In this document: positions 22,401 through 35,749 of the stretch, one piece after another
Position numbering within the stretch: position 1 is the stretch's first letter
Layout: every line of letters starts with the position of its first letter
Assembly: GCF_021134715.1 (NCBI RefSeq)
Contig: NC_060018.1
Span: 5,597,501 to 5,661,500 of the forward strand
DNA: 64,000 nucleotides
Reading direction: 5' to 3'
Source: Daphnia pulex
Taxonomy: Eukaryota; Arthropoda; Branchiopoda; Diplostraca; Daphniidae
Program-made: the position numbers and the translations under genes
Notes under the pieces: model-generated
Database searches by the model: none
The model's input: only the letters and a program-made list of their open reading frames with translations
Told to the model about the DNA's origin: nothing

Positions 22401-22786
22401 ATTCCAAAACATGAATGAATATAAAAAATTTGATCAACTTTAAAACAAAGAAGAACTTACTAATTTCTGAAGCTTCCCTAGCTCTTCAGGGGCTTCTGTT
22501 AAACCAGTCTGGTCAAGTTTAAGCCACCGTAGGCCAACCATATCGCCAATAGTTTCAGGAAAATTCCCATTCTGTTGACAGAAGGCGAAAACAAATGTTA
22601 GACATTCGGCCGTATTCCAATGAAAGTACGCATAGGAAAATCACGAAAATTGTTTTAAACTGTGCACAGACATGTTAAATTTGACAGAAGACTGCGAGAA
22701 TGAATTTTATTTGATAAGTTTACCTTGAAATCATAATTACTGCAATCTATCCCGCGCACAAACGGCAAAACAGAGGAGGCGGCCAT
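16426..22786 (-). CDS. FLII: Protein flightless-1 (LRR-gelsolin protein), 1261 aa, 19 exons
   Basis: FLII binds and severs actin through gelsolin repeats and binds partners through leucine-rich repeats; it also acts as a nuclear-receptor coactivator in animals. Exons on the minus strand (listed 3' to 5'): 16426-16557, 16622-16735, 16795-16978, 17442-17568, 17631-17842, 17900-18180, 18246-18338, 18586-18722, 18954-19158, 19222-19465, 19532-19881, 20540-20786, 20844-20911, 20984-21066, 21130-21642, 21709-22091, 22158-22396, 22461-22571, 22724-22786. They total 3786 bp in one frame. The protein starts [20 protein letters not shown], close to other animal FLII starts. Leucine-rich repeats run to about residue 385, then a linker, then gelsolin repeats from about 495 to the end (e.g. 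[19 protein letters not shown], [12 protein letters not shown] here, and [14 protein letters not shown]). Length nearly equals the human protein. A tRNA gene sits in the intron between 18338 and 18586. Confidence 0.96.
18473..18544 (-). tRNA. tRNA-Gln (anticodon CUG)
   Basis: A 72-nt cloverleaf on the minus strand. The acceptor stem is GGTCCCA with TGGGACC. The anticodon stem CCAGA/TCTGG holds the loop CTCTGAA with anticodon CTG. The T arm contains GAGTTCAAATCTC. A-box (TGTAATGGTTAGC) and B-box (GTTCAAATC) sequences are intact. It lies in the 247-bp intron of flightless-1 on the same strand as that gene. No intron in the tRNA. Confidence 0.95.
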
Positions 22787-25476
22787 TTCGATTGCAGACG
22801 ACAAAAATTGCTCAAAACTGAAAAACTCTGCTCAACTTCAAACCTTAAAAAAATATGGGGAAGGCGAAACCGCAAAACGGCCGAGTGTTTTTTTCTAGTT
22901 TATTGTATATTAAGCTCAATTTAGTTGATTTTAGAATTCGTATGTAAAGCAATATATGAATTCTAAACCAGAGAGTACTGGAAATTTTTAAAAATAAAGT
23001 AGCTCATTGTTGTTGTCGTTATTTCTATAAATCGATTAATAACTACAATCGATTACATATGCATTTAAACGATCGATATTTTGTGATTTATATTCCCGAA
23101 CCAACAACGCATGCTCATCATGAGCGAGAAGGACGTTATCCAGGATAACTTGTAGGTTGCGGCCTCAAAAAGAATCTCGCTGCAGTCTTTCGGGAGTATC
23201 ACGTGCACAAAGTCGTCAACAACAAAGCTCTTTCCCGACTGACTACAGCCACACGAATTCGGCATTGCTTCAACCATCCATCTATTAAAAACTAATTTCT
23301 TGGTACTCTATTCGGCGGCAAAAGACATTTGGTAAGTTACAATGTATTATTTATATTTATTAAACCAAGAATTTGATAATTTCTTCCATAAAAAGTCCTT
23401 TGTTGTCTCAACATCTATCCAAGCCTAAACCATTGTGGAAGCGCATGCGCATGTATATAGATGAGATTCAACGCGATTTCGCCTCTTCCTATTTTGATAA
23501 AACATCCATTGCCAGTTAAAATTCACCGCCCATGCTAATAGCACACCCTCCATAAGTTACATAATAAGGGTACCGACTTTGGTCGGATCGATGATAGCAC
23601 GTGAGTTATTAGTCAGGCTCAAGATTGTGCGAAATAAAGTAAATAAATTAAAACGGGTCACGTCCAAAAGCGAGTAATTTTGCTCTGTACAGTAATCATT
23701 TTTCAATCAACAGCATTACAATTTCTCGTCCTATATTACATTAAAAATTCTAGTTTAGGAAAAGGTTCACGTGACCTTGTGTACAATACGATTCTATACG
23801 TGTGACGTTGTTTATTTTGAGTGTTGCTTCATCCGGCCACTTGATCCACCCTAGCCTAACAAATACAATAACCTGATCGTGTCTGACAAACAGTACAGTA
23901 TTAGTAATAGTAGTGGTGGTGCACTGACCGCACAAGTTTCTTCACGAAATAAAAGGCTTTGGTTATTCGAGAATAATTTAGTAAGTCCACTAAGAATAAT
24001 ACTTGTTTGTCCAGAATAATAATGTATACGTATCAACTGCCTTGAGTGACGCAATCCTTTGTCTCAATGCTATAGGGTGAATGTTCTTTAGTGACTTTGT
24101 CTGCTGTGGAATGAAAGATTATCGCTCGTCCATTCATTTGGTACAAACAAAATAATTTACAGCTTGATAAGACGCTGGATCAAGCGGGACTCTGGAATCA
24201 GACATTGAAATCACAGTAGTGCATAGGCTTGTATAGGAAATTCATATTCACAGTTACCTCTTTCGGGATCAAAGTGCGCACAATCTTGTCTTTAAGCAGT
24301 TTGGTTTGTCGGGTTTTCGTACAGCAGTCTGCATGTGCAGGAAATGTTACTCACGCTGCATCGCGGATGTCTATCCGCATTGCGGTCGTGCTACTTTTGC
24401 GCACACGCTATCAGCGGTTTTCGTATTTGCACAACTAGCAAAAGAACAAAACTGAATGCGAAAGAGAAAAAAATATCAAAAAGCGAAATCTCTTCTTCTC
24501 CAATCTTCCCACTCCATTTTTATTGGAATGGAAACTGCTTGTCGCGAAGGGTGCGACTCCCCTCCAGTTCCTTGACCTACATCCATTACTAAAACTGTAG
24601 TGCATTACATCCGACGATGCACCAAGAGAGCTGTATCCATGCTGTGCGGACCGAGTGGGCTATAAAGAAATCACAACTTTAGAGATTAAGGATAAAAGTT
24701 TTCTTTTTGAACAAAAGAGTTTATTTGAACTAGTATGAATGCTTGGCGACTGACTATACTATCATACTTGATAATACACTTGCTCCATAGCCTTTCCCTG
24801 CGTAACAAGTGAGTCTTTACAATCTGTCTGATCCCCAAATTGATTAATTTTCAGCCCAAAGGTTATTCCAATTGGAATCAATGTCAGACAGTGGGCTTAC
24901 GCCTTTGTACCTTATTTGTGTTTCGCCTTGATATGTAGAGAAATATGTAATGATACTATTGTTCAGTCGATGAAATGCGTTAGTTATTGGAATTATTTGA
25001 AATAGGCCACCAATGCACCGACGCATGGCCAAACTTGAGAGTGTGCCCTTACCATCAGCAGCAACTTGCCGTCGCTCGGGGAGGAACCGCACTGAAGCCT
25101 TTCTGGTCCCTAACAAGACGTGGGAATTTCGAGTCTCGATGAGAAAACAGCCCGATCACTGGTGGACACAGTTCAGGAGCAGCCGGTCAGAACGTCGGCA
25201 GCCGTCGCCCGAGTCGCAACAACGTCTGTTCGGGCCGGTTAACGAAACGTGTCAGAGGATTCTAGGAACGGCCCAATAACAAAATTTAGGATTACTACTG
25301 GATTATTAGTGCAATATTCGTCCTTTTCCCTAATACTTCTTCCTGTTTACCTCATTGTTCTTCTTTCTTCTTTGCAAAACACTGATTGTTTCTTGCCCGA
25401 CATTTGACCGTGTGTACTGTACTCATGCACTGTGAATCGAACAACCCAACGTCCAAACGCACAGCAATCAAAAACA
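22787..25476. other. Divergent intergenic region between FLII and the SLC16 gene
   Basis: These 2.7 kb separate two genes transcribed away from each other. They should hold both promoters and noncoding 5' exons. A donor-like ACATTTGGTAAGTT near 23333 on the plus strand fits such an exon. Two CACGTG E-boxes occur (near 23200 and 23600). A 70-codon minus-strand frame at 23065-23277 has a Cys-rich start but no family I recognise. Confidence 0.5.
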
Positions 25477-28400
25477 ATGGAAGACAACCATAAAGATGTT
25501 CTTGCCAGGAGTCAGTCGTGGGCCGTCATCAGACCCGTCGAGAGGCTGACCTCCGAGAGAAAAGGAAGCGTCGCTAATGGAGAAGATGAAGACTCGGCCG
25601 CTGTTCCGATTCAAGAGGCACAAAGCTACAAACTTGACAAGACGTCGGAAGCGGCCGTTGTCCGGCGACTAATGGAAACACTGACGGAACATCAGCCGTC
25701 AACGGACACTGGCCATTCTGCCGCAAGTTTGAAGGTCCATTTTCGCTGCTCGCTGGACGACATCAGCAACGATAACGACGACAAGGACAACTCGAGTTTG
25801 AACGATGGCGCTGCCGGCGATTGCTCTTACCGGAGCCACTCGGGTAAATTCTTTATCAGAATAACTATATTTCTACTTTTTTATGATTTTGTAATCAATC
25901 CTGTTTCTTTTTTTTCGCCGCGCGACAAAATTTTTGTTTTTTTTTGCTTTCTTATCACGCCACCTTCCGTGATCAAAGTAGTGCACGATGCGACGTATGC
26001 ACTCTAAGAAACACGCTAATTATTAATAGAATCCCGCGGAACAAGCCAAGAAGTAGTATTTCCCGTATTATACACGCCCGTCGTGTTTTTGAACGAAACT
26101 AAAGGGATAGTGAATGCCCTTGCCCTCCTTTATTTACATTTTTTTTTTGAAAACAAAACAAAACAAAAAACATTTGAACATTCGCGGTCGATTCACCTGA
26201 CCGATCAATATTGGCAACAATGTGTAACCAATCAGAATAACTCTGAAAGTTGACGGATCTGTTCTTGGCGCACGCCAAGTTTATTTTTATAAAAGTCAGC
26301 GCGTTAGGGTGGCTCAGGGTCAGTTTCGGGTTTCTTGGCCCCGACACCTTGTTGTTGCCAAGGTGAACCAGCAAGAACGTCACGTGCTCTCTTGTTTTCA
26401 TTCTTTTGTTTTCAAACTATGCCATTGAGCTCGAATTCAGCTGTCCGCACCGAGTACCGTTTTATTGATTTTCCTACTGACCAGCAAAATAACGGCGAGT
26501 CGTTATATGCGATTTCAATCCGAGACGCAATAAAGTTGTTTAATTCAATTTGCGAGGCAACAACGAAATTCGCATGAACAAAGAAGATCAGTATCGACAT
26601 TCTTGGCTCACCCGCGTTTCTTCTGTTCATGAAATGTTGCCAATGATTTGACATTGACGATTGGCAAACCAACTTGATGTTTTTTAACGAATTCCAAATT
26701 GAAAACGATAAAGATAGACTATCTATTATAATGATTTGTTTCTTTGCCAGCAGAAGCGACTTCTTGGAGCGCCAGTGAAAGCGACCTAACCGGACCGGTA
26801 GGTGAGGATGAGGATGACGTCAACTTGGCACCCGACGGAGGTTCGTTGGACTAAAAACACAATGAGCCAATATAAAGTAGTATATGTACTGTATGCCCTA
26901 CACCTTCCTATTTCTTTATAAGGTTGGGGATGGGTCATAGTAGCGGCCAGTTTCGTCATCCATTTGATTGCCGATGGAATCACCTTTTCCTTCGGAGTCA
27001 TCTACGCTGAACTGCTTGACTATTTCCAAGAATCTAAGGGCTACACTGCAGGTGAGAGCAGGTGCAAGAGCTGGTTGGGCGAATGAAATAGAATTGAAGC
27101 CTCTTCTTGCCTAAAACTTTTTTCGTTATCTTTTCTCACCTAAGTCTGCCTCAGTCTGATCAGCTTTTTTTTTACACTGCAGTCATTGGGAGTTTGTTTA
27201 TGGCGACTCCGCTACTTTCCGGGCCGCTTGCCTCAGCACTGACAGACCGATTCGGTTGCCGGGCAGTTACAATCGCAGGATCTATCGTAGCAGCCATAGG
27301 ATTATTTCTCACTTCACTGTCCAGTAAGAGTCTTTTTTTTTTCGTTCATCAGATATACATTTGTTTCAGTGATTGTCGCATTAAAGACAAAGAAACTGCT
27401 TACAATTTCTTTTCCGTTTGCAACAATGCACAATAGATTCGGTGGAAGCATTGTTCCTGACGTTCCTAATCGCCGGATTGGGGCTTTCGCTGTGTTACGT
27501 GGCAGCCATCGCTGTGGTGGCTTTTTACTTCGATAAACGTCTCTCGTTAGCCACGGGATTGGCGGTATGCGGCAGTGGTATTGGTACTTTTATTTTTGCT
27601 CCCATCACACAATACCTCATTAACGAGTACGGCTGGAGAGGCGCTATGCTAATTTTATCCGGAATCTTCCTCAACATTGTCATCTGTGGCGCTTTAATGA
27701 GAGAAATTGAAGGACCCGGTGGAACTTTGCGCGGAAATGCCAAGGGAAAAATTAGTCGTTCGACTTCGGCAGAACAGACATCCACCGGCTTTCGGTCACG
27801 TAACTGCAGCGAGAGTGACACGGAACATCAGCGACTGTCCAGCGATTCACCTGCAGTTCTAATGGAAATTAAAGCAGCCGCAGATTCCACTTTTCTTGAA
27901 TTTGAACGCGACGACGACACAAGGCTTTGTAATTCGCTCATAAATCTGCCGACATTCTTGCGGCATGGTGACAAAATCCCGCACGAAGTTTTGATGACCA
28001 TTACAAATAACCCTCGCCTCTATGGAATTGTGCTGGCCAACTATCCGACTCTATTCGACGGTTACGTAGTCAACGAAAACAAAGAAGCGGAGCGGTCGAT
28101 AACTACCACCGAGAATTCGCCCAAAAAATGCAAGGATCCCATCAATTCCAAGGACGCGGCCGCCGCCTTATTGACCAGCAAAGAAACAGTACACCCTCAC
28201 GGACACCCTTGGCACACTGCTTACCTGAACGGTTTGAAAATTAAAAAACGGTCGTTAACTTACCGCGGTGCAATGCTCAATCTGCCACGCTATCGGCTAC
28301 GGGCCTCTTCCTGTCCAGATATTTACCGCAATTCCATCACAACCATCGCAAGGGAAAAGGAAGGAGTAAGTGCTGAGAGTAGATATCTCATTCGCTTTTT

Positions 28401-29675
28401 ACTATTCTAACGAGCATATTTACAGGCCTGCTGGGACTATTTGGAGGAATTGCGCGAAGTGTTCATGTTCGATTTCTCTTACTTGTCGAACCCGAGTTTC
28501 GTCATGTTTGCCATTTCTAATGGACTTCTCTATTGTTGGTACGTTGGCAGTTATATATATTACGTAGACGATTTCTTTTTAAAGAAAAAGTAGATAAAAC
28601 GTGATGCTTAGTCACCACGCAATTTGGGATTCACGTCGCGTGTAGTAACTGACCAAGCAGTGAGGAAATGATGACACGAAAAGCATTGACATCGTCGTTT
28701 TCTTTTTTCTCCTTTCTTGCTTCGTCGTTTACTTTTTAGCTACCATGTCCCGTACATTTATTTGACGGATTGGGCGAAAACCCAAGGACAACCCAAGGAC
28801 GACGAATCATTAGAAGAATTTTTATACAACACTCCGTCCGGACAATCCGAAGAGCCTTCTTTTCTATTGTCGATTGTGGGCATTCTCAACACGTTAGGAG
28901 TGGTGCGTATTCCACCACATCGTTTACGATACAATAATGTTCATTAAAGCAACATTTTTGTTTCGATTTCTTTAACAGATTATTGTGGGCTATCTTGGGG
29001 ATCGATCCTGGGCCAACCCCACTTGGATATACTCCGGTACGACGAATGAAATATATTATTTTTGTGCATGTAAACAAAACCCCAAAAAATCTATTGATGT
29101 CTTACAGCGAGCATGTTACTGTGTGGACTGTCTACGGCTGTTGTCCCTCTTCTACCCGGATCCCCCTGGTTGGAAATAGCGGCTGGCCTTTTCGGATTGA
29201 GCATTGCAGCCAATTATTCACTCGTCTCTGCCATTCTAGTCGAATTGATCTCGCTTGAACGCTTTGTCAACGCTTACGGTCTACTTCTTCTCTTCCAAGG
29301 AGTCGCCAATTTGATTGGACCGCCGTTAGCTGGTTGGATCAGTGATTTGACCGGTAAAATCAATTTGGATGAAGATGTTTCTTTAATTATTAAACAATTA
29401 TATTTAAAAAAACATATTTCGTTTGGATTACAGGCTCGTACGATTTATCATTTTACATTGCCGGTATTTTTATCGTTCTCTCGGGAGCTATTCTAGTCCT
29501 TTTGCCAGTCTCCCAGCACATCAAATCGCGCATGTCTGCCGCCAACGTTGCAGACAGTCTAGAGACGGGAATGCTGGCTAAAGAAGAGAATCAGCAAGGA
29601 CGGACGATTCAAACGTACATCAAAACGAAAGATTCAAACAGACTAGGTCCATCCGACAAGAGCACCCCCATTTAG
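25477..29675 (+). CDS. Monocarboxylate transporter-like protein (SLC16 family), 825 aa, 10 exons
   Basis: A 12-helix major-facilitator transporter; family members move lactate, pyruvate or related solutes with protons across the plasma membrane. Exons: 25477-25843, 26751-26840, 26923-27051, 27183-27323, 27437-28365, 28426-28538, 28740-28902, 28979-29036, 29108-29353, 29434-29675; they sum to 2478 bp in frame. After a ~150-residue acidic, Ser-rich cytosolic N-terminus, the SLC16 signature [14 protein letters not shown] begins helix 1. Helices 2-6 follow, then a ~225-residue polar loop (about 330-555) in the large fifth exon, then helices 7-12 and a short tail. The large loop and long N-terminus are common in insect and crustacean members. 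The start ATG is AACAATGG; the upstream frame lacks an ATG. Substrate cannot be told from sequence. Confidence 0.92.
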
Positions 29676-30423
29676 AGAACCCGCAGTTTCCGCAAGGCGA
29701 CAAGACACACCTCTCATTCTCTCTTCTACATTGTTAACGTTTGGCCGCTCTCTCTCGTTTCTTAGCGCGAGCAGTAGCACGTGATTCAACTTAGTGATGG
29801 ATTTTTTCGATTCCTTCCGAGCACTTTCTAGAACGACGATGTTTTTTTTTAACGCTAGCTCGTGTAAGTGCTCCCCAAAGGAGTTTATTCTTAAAATTCC
29901 TCATGTTTGGCCTTCGCACTTCCTTAATCGAGTTTAACGAGTTTGCCTGAAATTCTTTTTAAACAAATTCTCCGATTTATACAGCATGTATGCATATTGA
30001 CGATTCAAAGGACATTTATACTTCATTTTGATGATTCCATCTTATACCCATCTTTATCCCCATCCCAAGACCCATTTGCTGAATTTTGCATTTAACGCCC
30101 TTTTCGATACATTTTCATCGAACTCGGAAACATAGTACACAATTTCAACTACACTTTGCAAAACTTTCTAATAATATGGTCGTTAACGCGCAAAACATAG
30201 GCGAGCAAAAATTTTTAACGGGAAACGTTGGGAAAACAGGAGAATGCGATACGAAAAAGCTTGTGCAGCCCACGTTAAGAGCACTTGTTCTTTAGAATTT
30301 CAAAAAATATATATATATAGTCTATCGCTTATGCTATCGACCTTATTTTAAGACTTATAGACTTCCCAGAATTTAGAAAAAAAAAATTTCATACATTACA
30401 TATGAAATTGTAAAATCCTCCTA
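29676..30423. other. Intergenic 3' regions of the SLC16 and ATP7 genes
   Basis: The two genes end towards each other here. The stretch holds their 3' untranslated regions and an AT-rich tract near 30303-30395. A short plus-strand frame at 30086-30295 shows no similarity I recognise. Confidence 0.6.
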
Positions 30424-33400
30424 TTACGCGCTAATCATCTTACGAAGAGGAAAGGACTCTGGATCACCCATTTCGACGTCTTCTGTGTCGGTTGTTGGCA
30501 CCAACAAAGAATGGGTCGGTTTGACACGTAAAATCCTAACGAAAAATAATGCAATTGATTGAAGACGAAGCATCATTAACAATTCATAGATAAACTGATA
30601 TTTTACCTATTGATGGCAGAAAATGATCCAGTATTTTTGGAAGTCATTTCCCCTTGAAAGGAAAGATCATCGTCAAGATCATCGCCATCACTTATAGAAA
30701 GATTTCGTGAATCTTTAGCTTTTAAATAGGCAAACGTTTCCAGTTTCTCTTTCGCTGGCTTTCGATAACATTTCAGCAGTAGAGATGAGCACACCACACT
30801 GACGGATGACAGTGCCATGGCAGCAGAACCCATCCAGGGCTGCAGATGAATTCCAAGGGGAGAAAAGACTCCCGCTGCAATTGGGATGCCAACTAAATTG
30901 TAGACGGAGGCAAGCAGAAAGTTGAGATGAATCCGTTTAACTGTCCGATAGGAAAGGTCCAAGCAAGCCACCACGTCCAGTAGGTCATTACGAATGAGTA
31001 CTACGTCAGCTGCCTCGACGGCAACATCAGTGCCTGACGCAATGGCGATTCCCACGTCCGCCTTTGAATAAAAGAAAATAATTTATTCAATTCAAAAAGA
31101 TAAAAAGAAAACTTCAAAGTTGATTACCTGAGCTAGAGCTGGCGAATCGTTGACACCGTCACCTACCATTGCCACCTTTTCGCCTTTTTCCTGAAGCGAA
31201 CGAATTTTGGCTACTTTATGCGATGGCAAAACTTCAGCATAAACTTTCGTTATTCCCACCTGTTGAAACCGTAGAACAATTCAATTAATATATGCTAATT
31301 TATAAATTAAAAAAATAAACAAATAAAAAATACCTGACGGGCTATAGCTTTGGCAGTCTTTTCGTTATCTCCGGTGAGCAGGGCCACATTGAGACCCATT
31401 TTTTTCAGCGTGTAAACAGTAAGGTGAGCTTCTGGTTTCACTGTATCGGCAACAGCAATAGCGCATACCAAAATACCACCAATAGAACACAACACGACAG
31501 TCTGACCCATTCGCTCCATTTCAATCATTTTGGACTCTACTTCGGTCGGCACGTCCAGACCATTTCGTCTTATCCACTCACGGTTACCAATTAAAACACT
31601 GTTGTTATTGATAAATTAGTTGGTTAATATTCATTAAATAGAAATTGTAAGAGAAAAGACTTACTCAAAAGCTGAATTTTTACTGCTATCGGAACGATTT
31701 AGTGCCACTAAAGTTGGTTTCAGCATGGAAGTATCGATGACGACCTGAGAGGCCAGTGAGCCAGGATCACGTTTACCTAAAGATCCTTTCAATCGCTCTT
31801 GAGCTAGAGGTGACTGTAGGAAAGATTTCTCCATCTCGTCAAGATTGGACACCTGACACCGAAGGCCACAACCAGGAACAGTCTGAATGCGAAATGAGAA
31901 AATTAAAAAGTTAATATAAAAACGCAGACTTTTCCAACTAGATTTACATGAAAATCGGTGCATTTTGCAACTAGGTCTGTTTTGAGGGCTTCTTTGACGA
32001 ATTTTGTAATGGCTGAAGCAATTGGATGCTCACTGTTGGTTTCGGCTATTCCGATTATAGCCATCATTTTTGGCAAATAAAAGACGGCATTATCAACCAA
32101 CTGGACAATGGTTGTTACCATCGGAAATCCTCGTGTAATGGTCCCCGTTTTATCAAAGACGACAGTCTTGACTTTGTGCGCATTTTCAAGTGGCTCGGCT
32201 CCCTACACGTTTTGTGACATTGTAAAAATGGTTGATGCGTATGATTAGAACACGGAAATGTGATAAATTTCTGACTCATGCTCACCTTGATAAGTATGCC
32301 ATTAGTAGCACCAACTCCTGTTCCAACCATTACTGCAGTAGGTGTGGCCAGGCCTAACGAGCATGGGCAAGCGATTGACAGGACAGTCAATGCACAACGA
32401 AAAGCAAACTGGAACGTGAGCTCCGCCTAATGATATTTTTATATTTCGTGAATTAAACGTTCATTTGTTAGACAATAGATAAAACTTACTTGGCTGTAAG
32501 CTTCTCTTTCCATGTCAGAAACAGGAAGAAGATCTACATTGACAAACCCAACAATTATCCAGGCAATTAATGTCATTACAGACACAGAAACGACCATGGG
32601 GACGAAATAGCTCGCCACTTTATCAGCAAGCTGCTGGATGGGTGCTTTGCTGGTCTGTGCCTCTTCTACAAGGCGAACGATCTGAGCTAGAGTTGCATCC
32701 TGTCCGACGTGTGTTGCTACCATAAAAAGTCGCCCGTGCTGATTGACTGAACCTCCAATCACCAATGAATCTTTTCCCTTGAGCACAGGCATCGACTCGC
32801 CAGTGATTAATGATTCATCACAGGTTGAAGTGCCACTAATAACCTTGACGCAACAAAAAGATATAAAGTATTAAAAAAATCCTACGTATGAATCATGAAT
32901 TCCGTAAATTACTTTTCCGTCAACAGGTACTTTAGCTCCAGGCAGGACCTTGAGAATATCCCCTCTCTGAACGAGTTCTACAGAGATATTCCGTTCGCTA
33001 GTTACCTCCTCTTCGGCTCCAAGTTCAACCAATGTTGCTTCAGTCGCTTGAAGGCTTAATAACTTTGCGAGGGCTTCAGACGTCTTACCCTGTGGGGACA
33101 TTATGTAATTAAATGTATCTCAACATTTTAAAAATTATTAAATTTTCAAATCAACCCATACTTTAGCTACACTCTCCATCCAACGTCCAAGACTGACAAA
33201 GATAAGAAGCATAGGAGGGGTATCAAAAAACGTCATTGGACTTGTTGATTGTAAAGTTGCCATTGCAGCTATTAAGACAGCAACACTGTAAACATATGAA
33301 ATCGTCGTGGCCAACATGACTAAAACGTCCATGTTAGTTGTTCCATGTCGAATAGCTGGAGGAAATGATGACGAAAATTTAGCAACAACTGATTGTAGGA

Positions 33401-34690
33401 AAATATAACTTAAATTACCTTTATAAGCAGCAACGTAGAAATGCCTACCACCGATAAACTGCACGGGTGTGGCAAGAATAAAGAGTAATAAATTCTCTAA
33501 AGAAAGACCTGGAACAACGCAGCACATGTTTGTATGATGGTGTTCATCCTCTTCCATCCGGATCATAAAATAAGTCATAACAATCATGGACGGAAGACCG
33601 AATATGAGTGACACCAAGAAAGAATTTCTCCAGCGTCGGATCTCGTCTCGATGATCCAAATGCGACATTGACCTCTCCATGCCTTGACTAACTAGTGAAG
33701 CTTCAAATCCCAAACTCTATTTTGTTAAGCAGATTATAAGAATTCAAAATAAAGATAATAATTTTTAAAGGACAGAAATAAAGAGCTTACAATTATTTGA
33801 TCGATGATTTGCCGTGGTCCAATTCGATCTGGATCGAAAGTAAACATTCCTTTTTGGGTTGACAACGCAACCCTCGCCTTGAAAACTCCTTCCATTTTGG
33901 CTACATGGGATTCAATGTTGTAGACACAAGATGAGCATGTCATACCACCAATATGTAGTTCAACATGAGTTTTTCCATTTTCTTGAATGACACCGTTATT
34001 TCTCACAGTATCAGTGTCGTTCAGTAGGTTACTAGGAAAACCTAAAGTAGTGATCCAATCACATATGGCTGATGGTGACACTAGGGACTTGTCATAGAAG
34101 ACTTCTGCCTTGCCAGCCATCAAAGCAATCAAAATTTTGGAAATACCTGAACAGCCATATATAAGAAGTTTGAAACTGAATTTCCTAAACCAATAAATTG
34201 TTTACCAACCATTCATTTTAAGAGCATGTTTTTCAATTGCTGCAACACATGATGCACATGTCATTCCACTGATTTGAATATAGCACTTTTGGTTTTGAAC
34301 AAGGACTGGATTTTTATCAGAATTCTTTATTATTTGCACTTCATTGGAGATTTTGTTTACGGTAGCATTTTCTTGCTGGGAGTCTAGTTTAAAACAAACC
34401 AATATTAATAAACGTAACAAATAAAATACATAAAGACAATATTTACCAAGGAGAATATCAGTTGGTTTGACTTTAGATGGAAATTTCATTGTCGAAATAA
34501 ATTCTGCAATTTGAGTTGGGTTGACTAATTCTTCATCATATTGCACAGTTCCTTCTTTCTTTTCAAGATAAACTTTTACACTGGTTATGCCTAGTTTCCC
34601 ACCAATAGTTTTTTCTATATTTCGCACACAATTTTGGCATTTCATCCCTTGGATGTCAATCACACAGGAAGATATTTTTGTGGCCTCCAT
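30424..34690 (-). CDS. ATP7: Copper-transporting P-type ATPase (ATP7), 1124 aa, 14 exons
   Basis: ATP7 pumps Cu(I) from cytosol into the secretory pathway or out of the cell. Exons (3' to 5'): 30424-30535, 30607-31061, 31128-31259, 31334-31598, 31665-31882, 31948-32202, 32286-32426, 32490-32843, 32913-33089, 33162-33355, 33419-33716, 33791-34146, 34210-34383, 34447-34690; total 3375 bp, in frame. Three metal-binding domains have GMKCQNC (~15), GMTCASC (~121) and GMTCSSC (~206). Vertebrate ATP7A/B have six, so the N-terminus is short. Later motifs are TGES (~495), CPC in the membrane ([13 protein letters not shown], ~620), the phosphorylation site DKTG (~663), SEHPIASA (~703, the site hit in Wilson disease) and GDGVND (~925). 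The C-terminus contains HSLLV, a di-leucine retrieval signal as in mammalian ATP7. One donor (after 34210, GTTGGT) is unusual but needed for the frame. Confidence 0.95.
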
Positions 34691-35749
34691 GATTCAACTA
34701 CAAAAAGAAAGTGACACTAGATTGATGGACATGTAAAATACTCCCACTTTGAAAGCAATTAACTTTCAGGGTTTTCTCAGAGAACTCAAAGTACCTCTGG
34801 AGAAATGACCTGTTTTCAAAAACCAAAATTAACACCCACCCCCATTTCTTAATCTTTCTTTTATTATTTCAGGGTCACGACCCTAAGACTAGAAACAATG
34901 ACAACAGTATTGAACCAAGAATTTCCATGGTACCAAAAAGCTACTTGGAGAACTACAAAAAATAACCCACCTGAAGTCCTGAACCCACCAAGGAATTTTT
35001 TATTTAGTTTTTACACGTTGCACCTTCAACACTTTCTCGATGAAATAGAACAAACATATCGGTACGTCTGATAAAATCAGGAAGAAAGAAAGTCCACCAG
35101 TGAATTACCTGTTGCACTATAGACTGAGGCTTCACCATAGACCATTTGAAAAAAAAAATCAAAGATAGCGATCAATCATGACAAATATGTTCGTTATCAG
35201 TCTACGACTGGACCTACGTGACCAAAACGCTTTCACAATTTCATATCCTCACGGCTGAACTGACTAAAGAGGAGAAAAACAAAACAAAATCAACAGCCGC
35301 TGATGGCGCAAAGTTCGCCCCCTCCCCCTTCCCCTATGGCCTGCCCACGTCTACCAAATCAACAAGCTTGTTTCGTCTATTATTGGAATTCCAGCGACCA
35401 GAATGTAATGCCTAAGTGAGAGAAGGGGAAAAGGAAAATAGCGAGTATAGAAACCGAGCAATATATGCGGGCGCATGCGTGAACGCAATCACAATAACTG
35501 AAAATCAGCATAGCAACCGATTTCAAAGCAAAAAAATTAGCTGCAAAATAATATCAAGATTTTTCGAACAAGCAAGTTATTCATCATCAATATTAATCGC
35601 AGAAACAGCAATTTTTTTCGAGATTGTTCGTTCGTGAATCGGAATCGGAGAGTCGAGAGAGTTAAGACTAACCGTGTGACGTCACGCGATGTCAGTCTGC
35701 GTAGTTTATATCATGCAGTAAATAAGCTGTGCGGAAATCCACGTGAAAA
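34691..35749. other. Divergent intergenic region between ATP7 and ALG11
   Basis: It probably holds both promoters and the ATP7 5' untranslated exon. I see no coding sequence. A GTGACGTCACG palindrome (CRE-like) lies at about 35676-35687, roughly 65 bp before the ALG11 start. Confidence 0.5.
35676..35687. promoter_or_regulatory. CRE-like palindrome upstream of ALG11
   Basis: TGTGACGTCACG contains the full palindrome TGACGTCA, a CREB/ATF-type site, about 65 bp before the start codon at 35750. Position fits a proximal promoter; function is inferred. Confidence 0.4.

Noticed and set aside
23065..23277. 70-codon minus-strand frame with a Cys-rich start
   Set aside because: No family recognised, no splice context or neighbouring exons; it lies in the divergent promoter region.
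25432..25476. Upstream extension of the SLC16 protein
   Set aside because: The extension begins at GTG with no ATG; the first ATG at 25477 has a good context.
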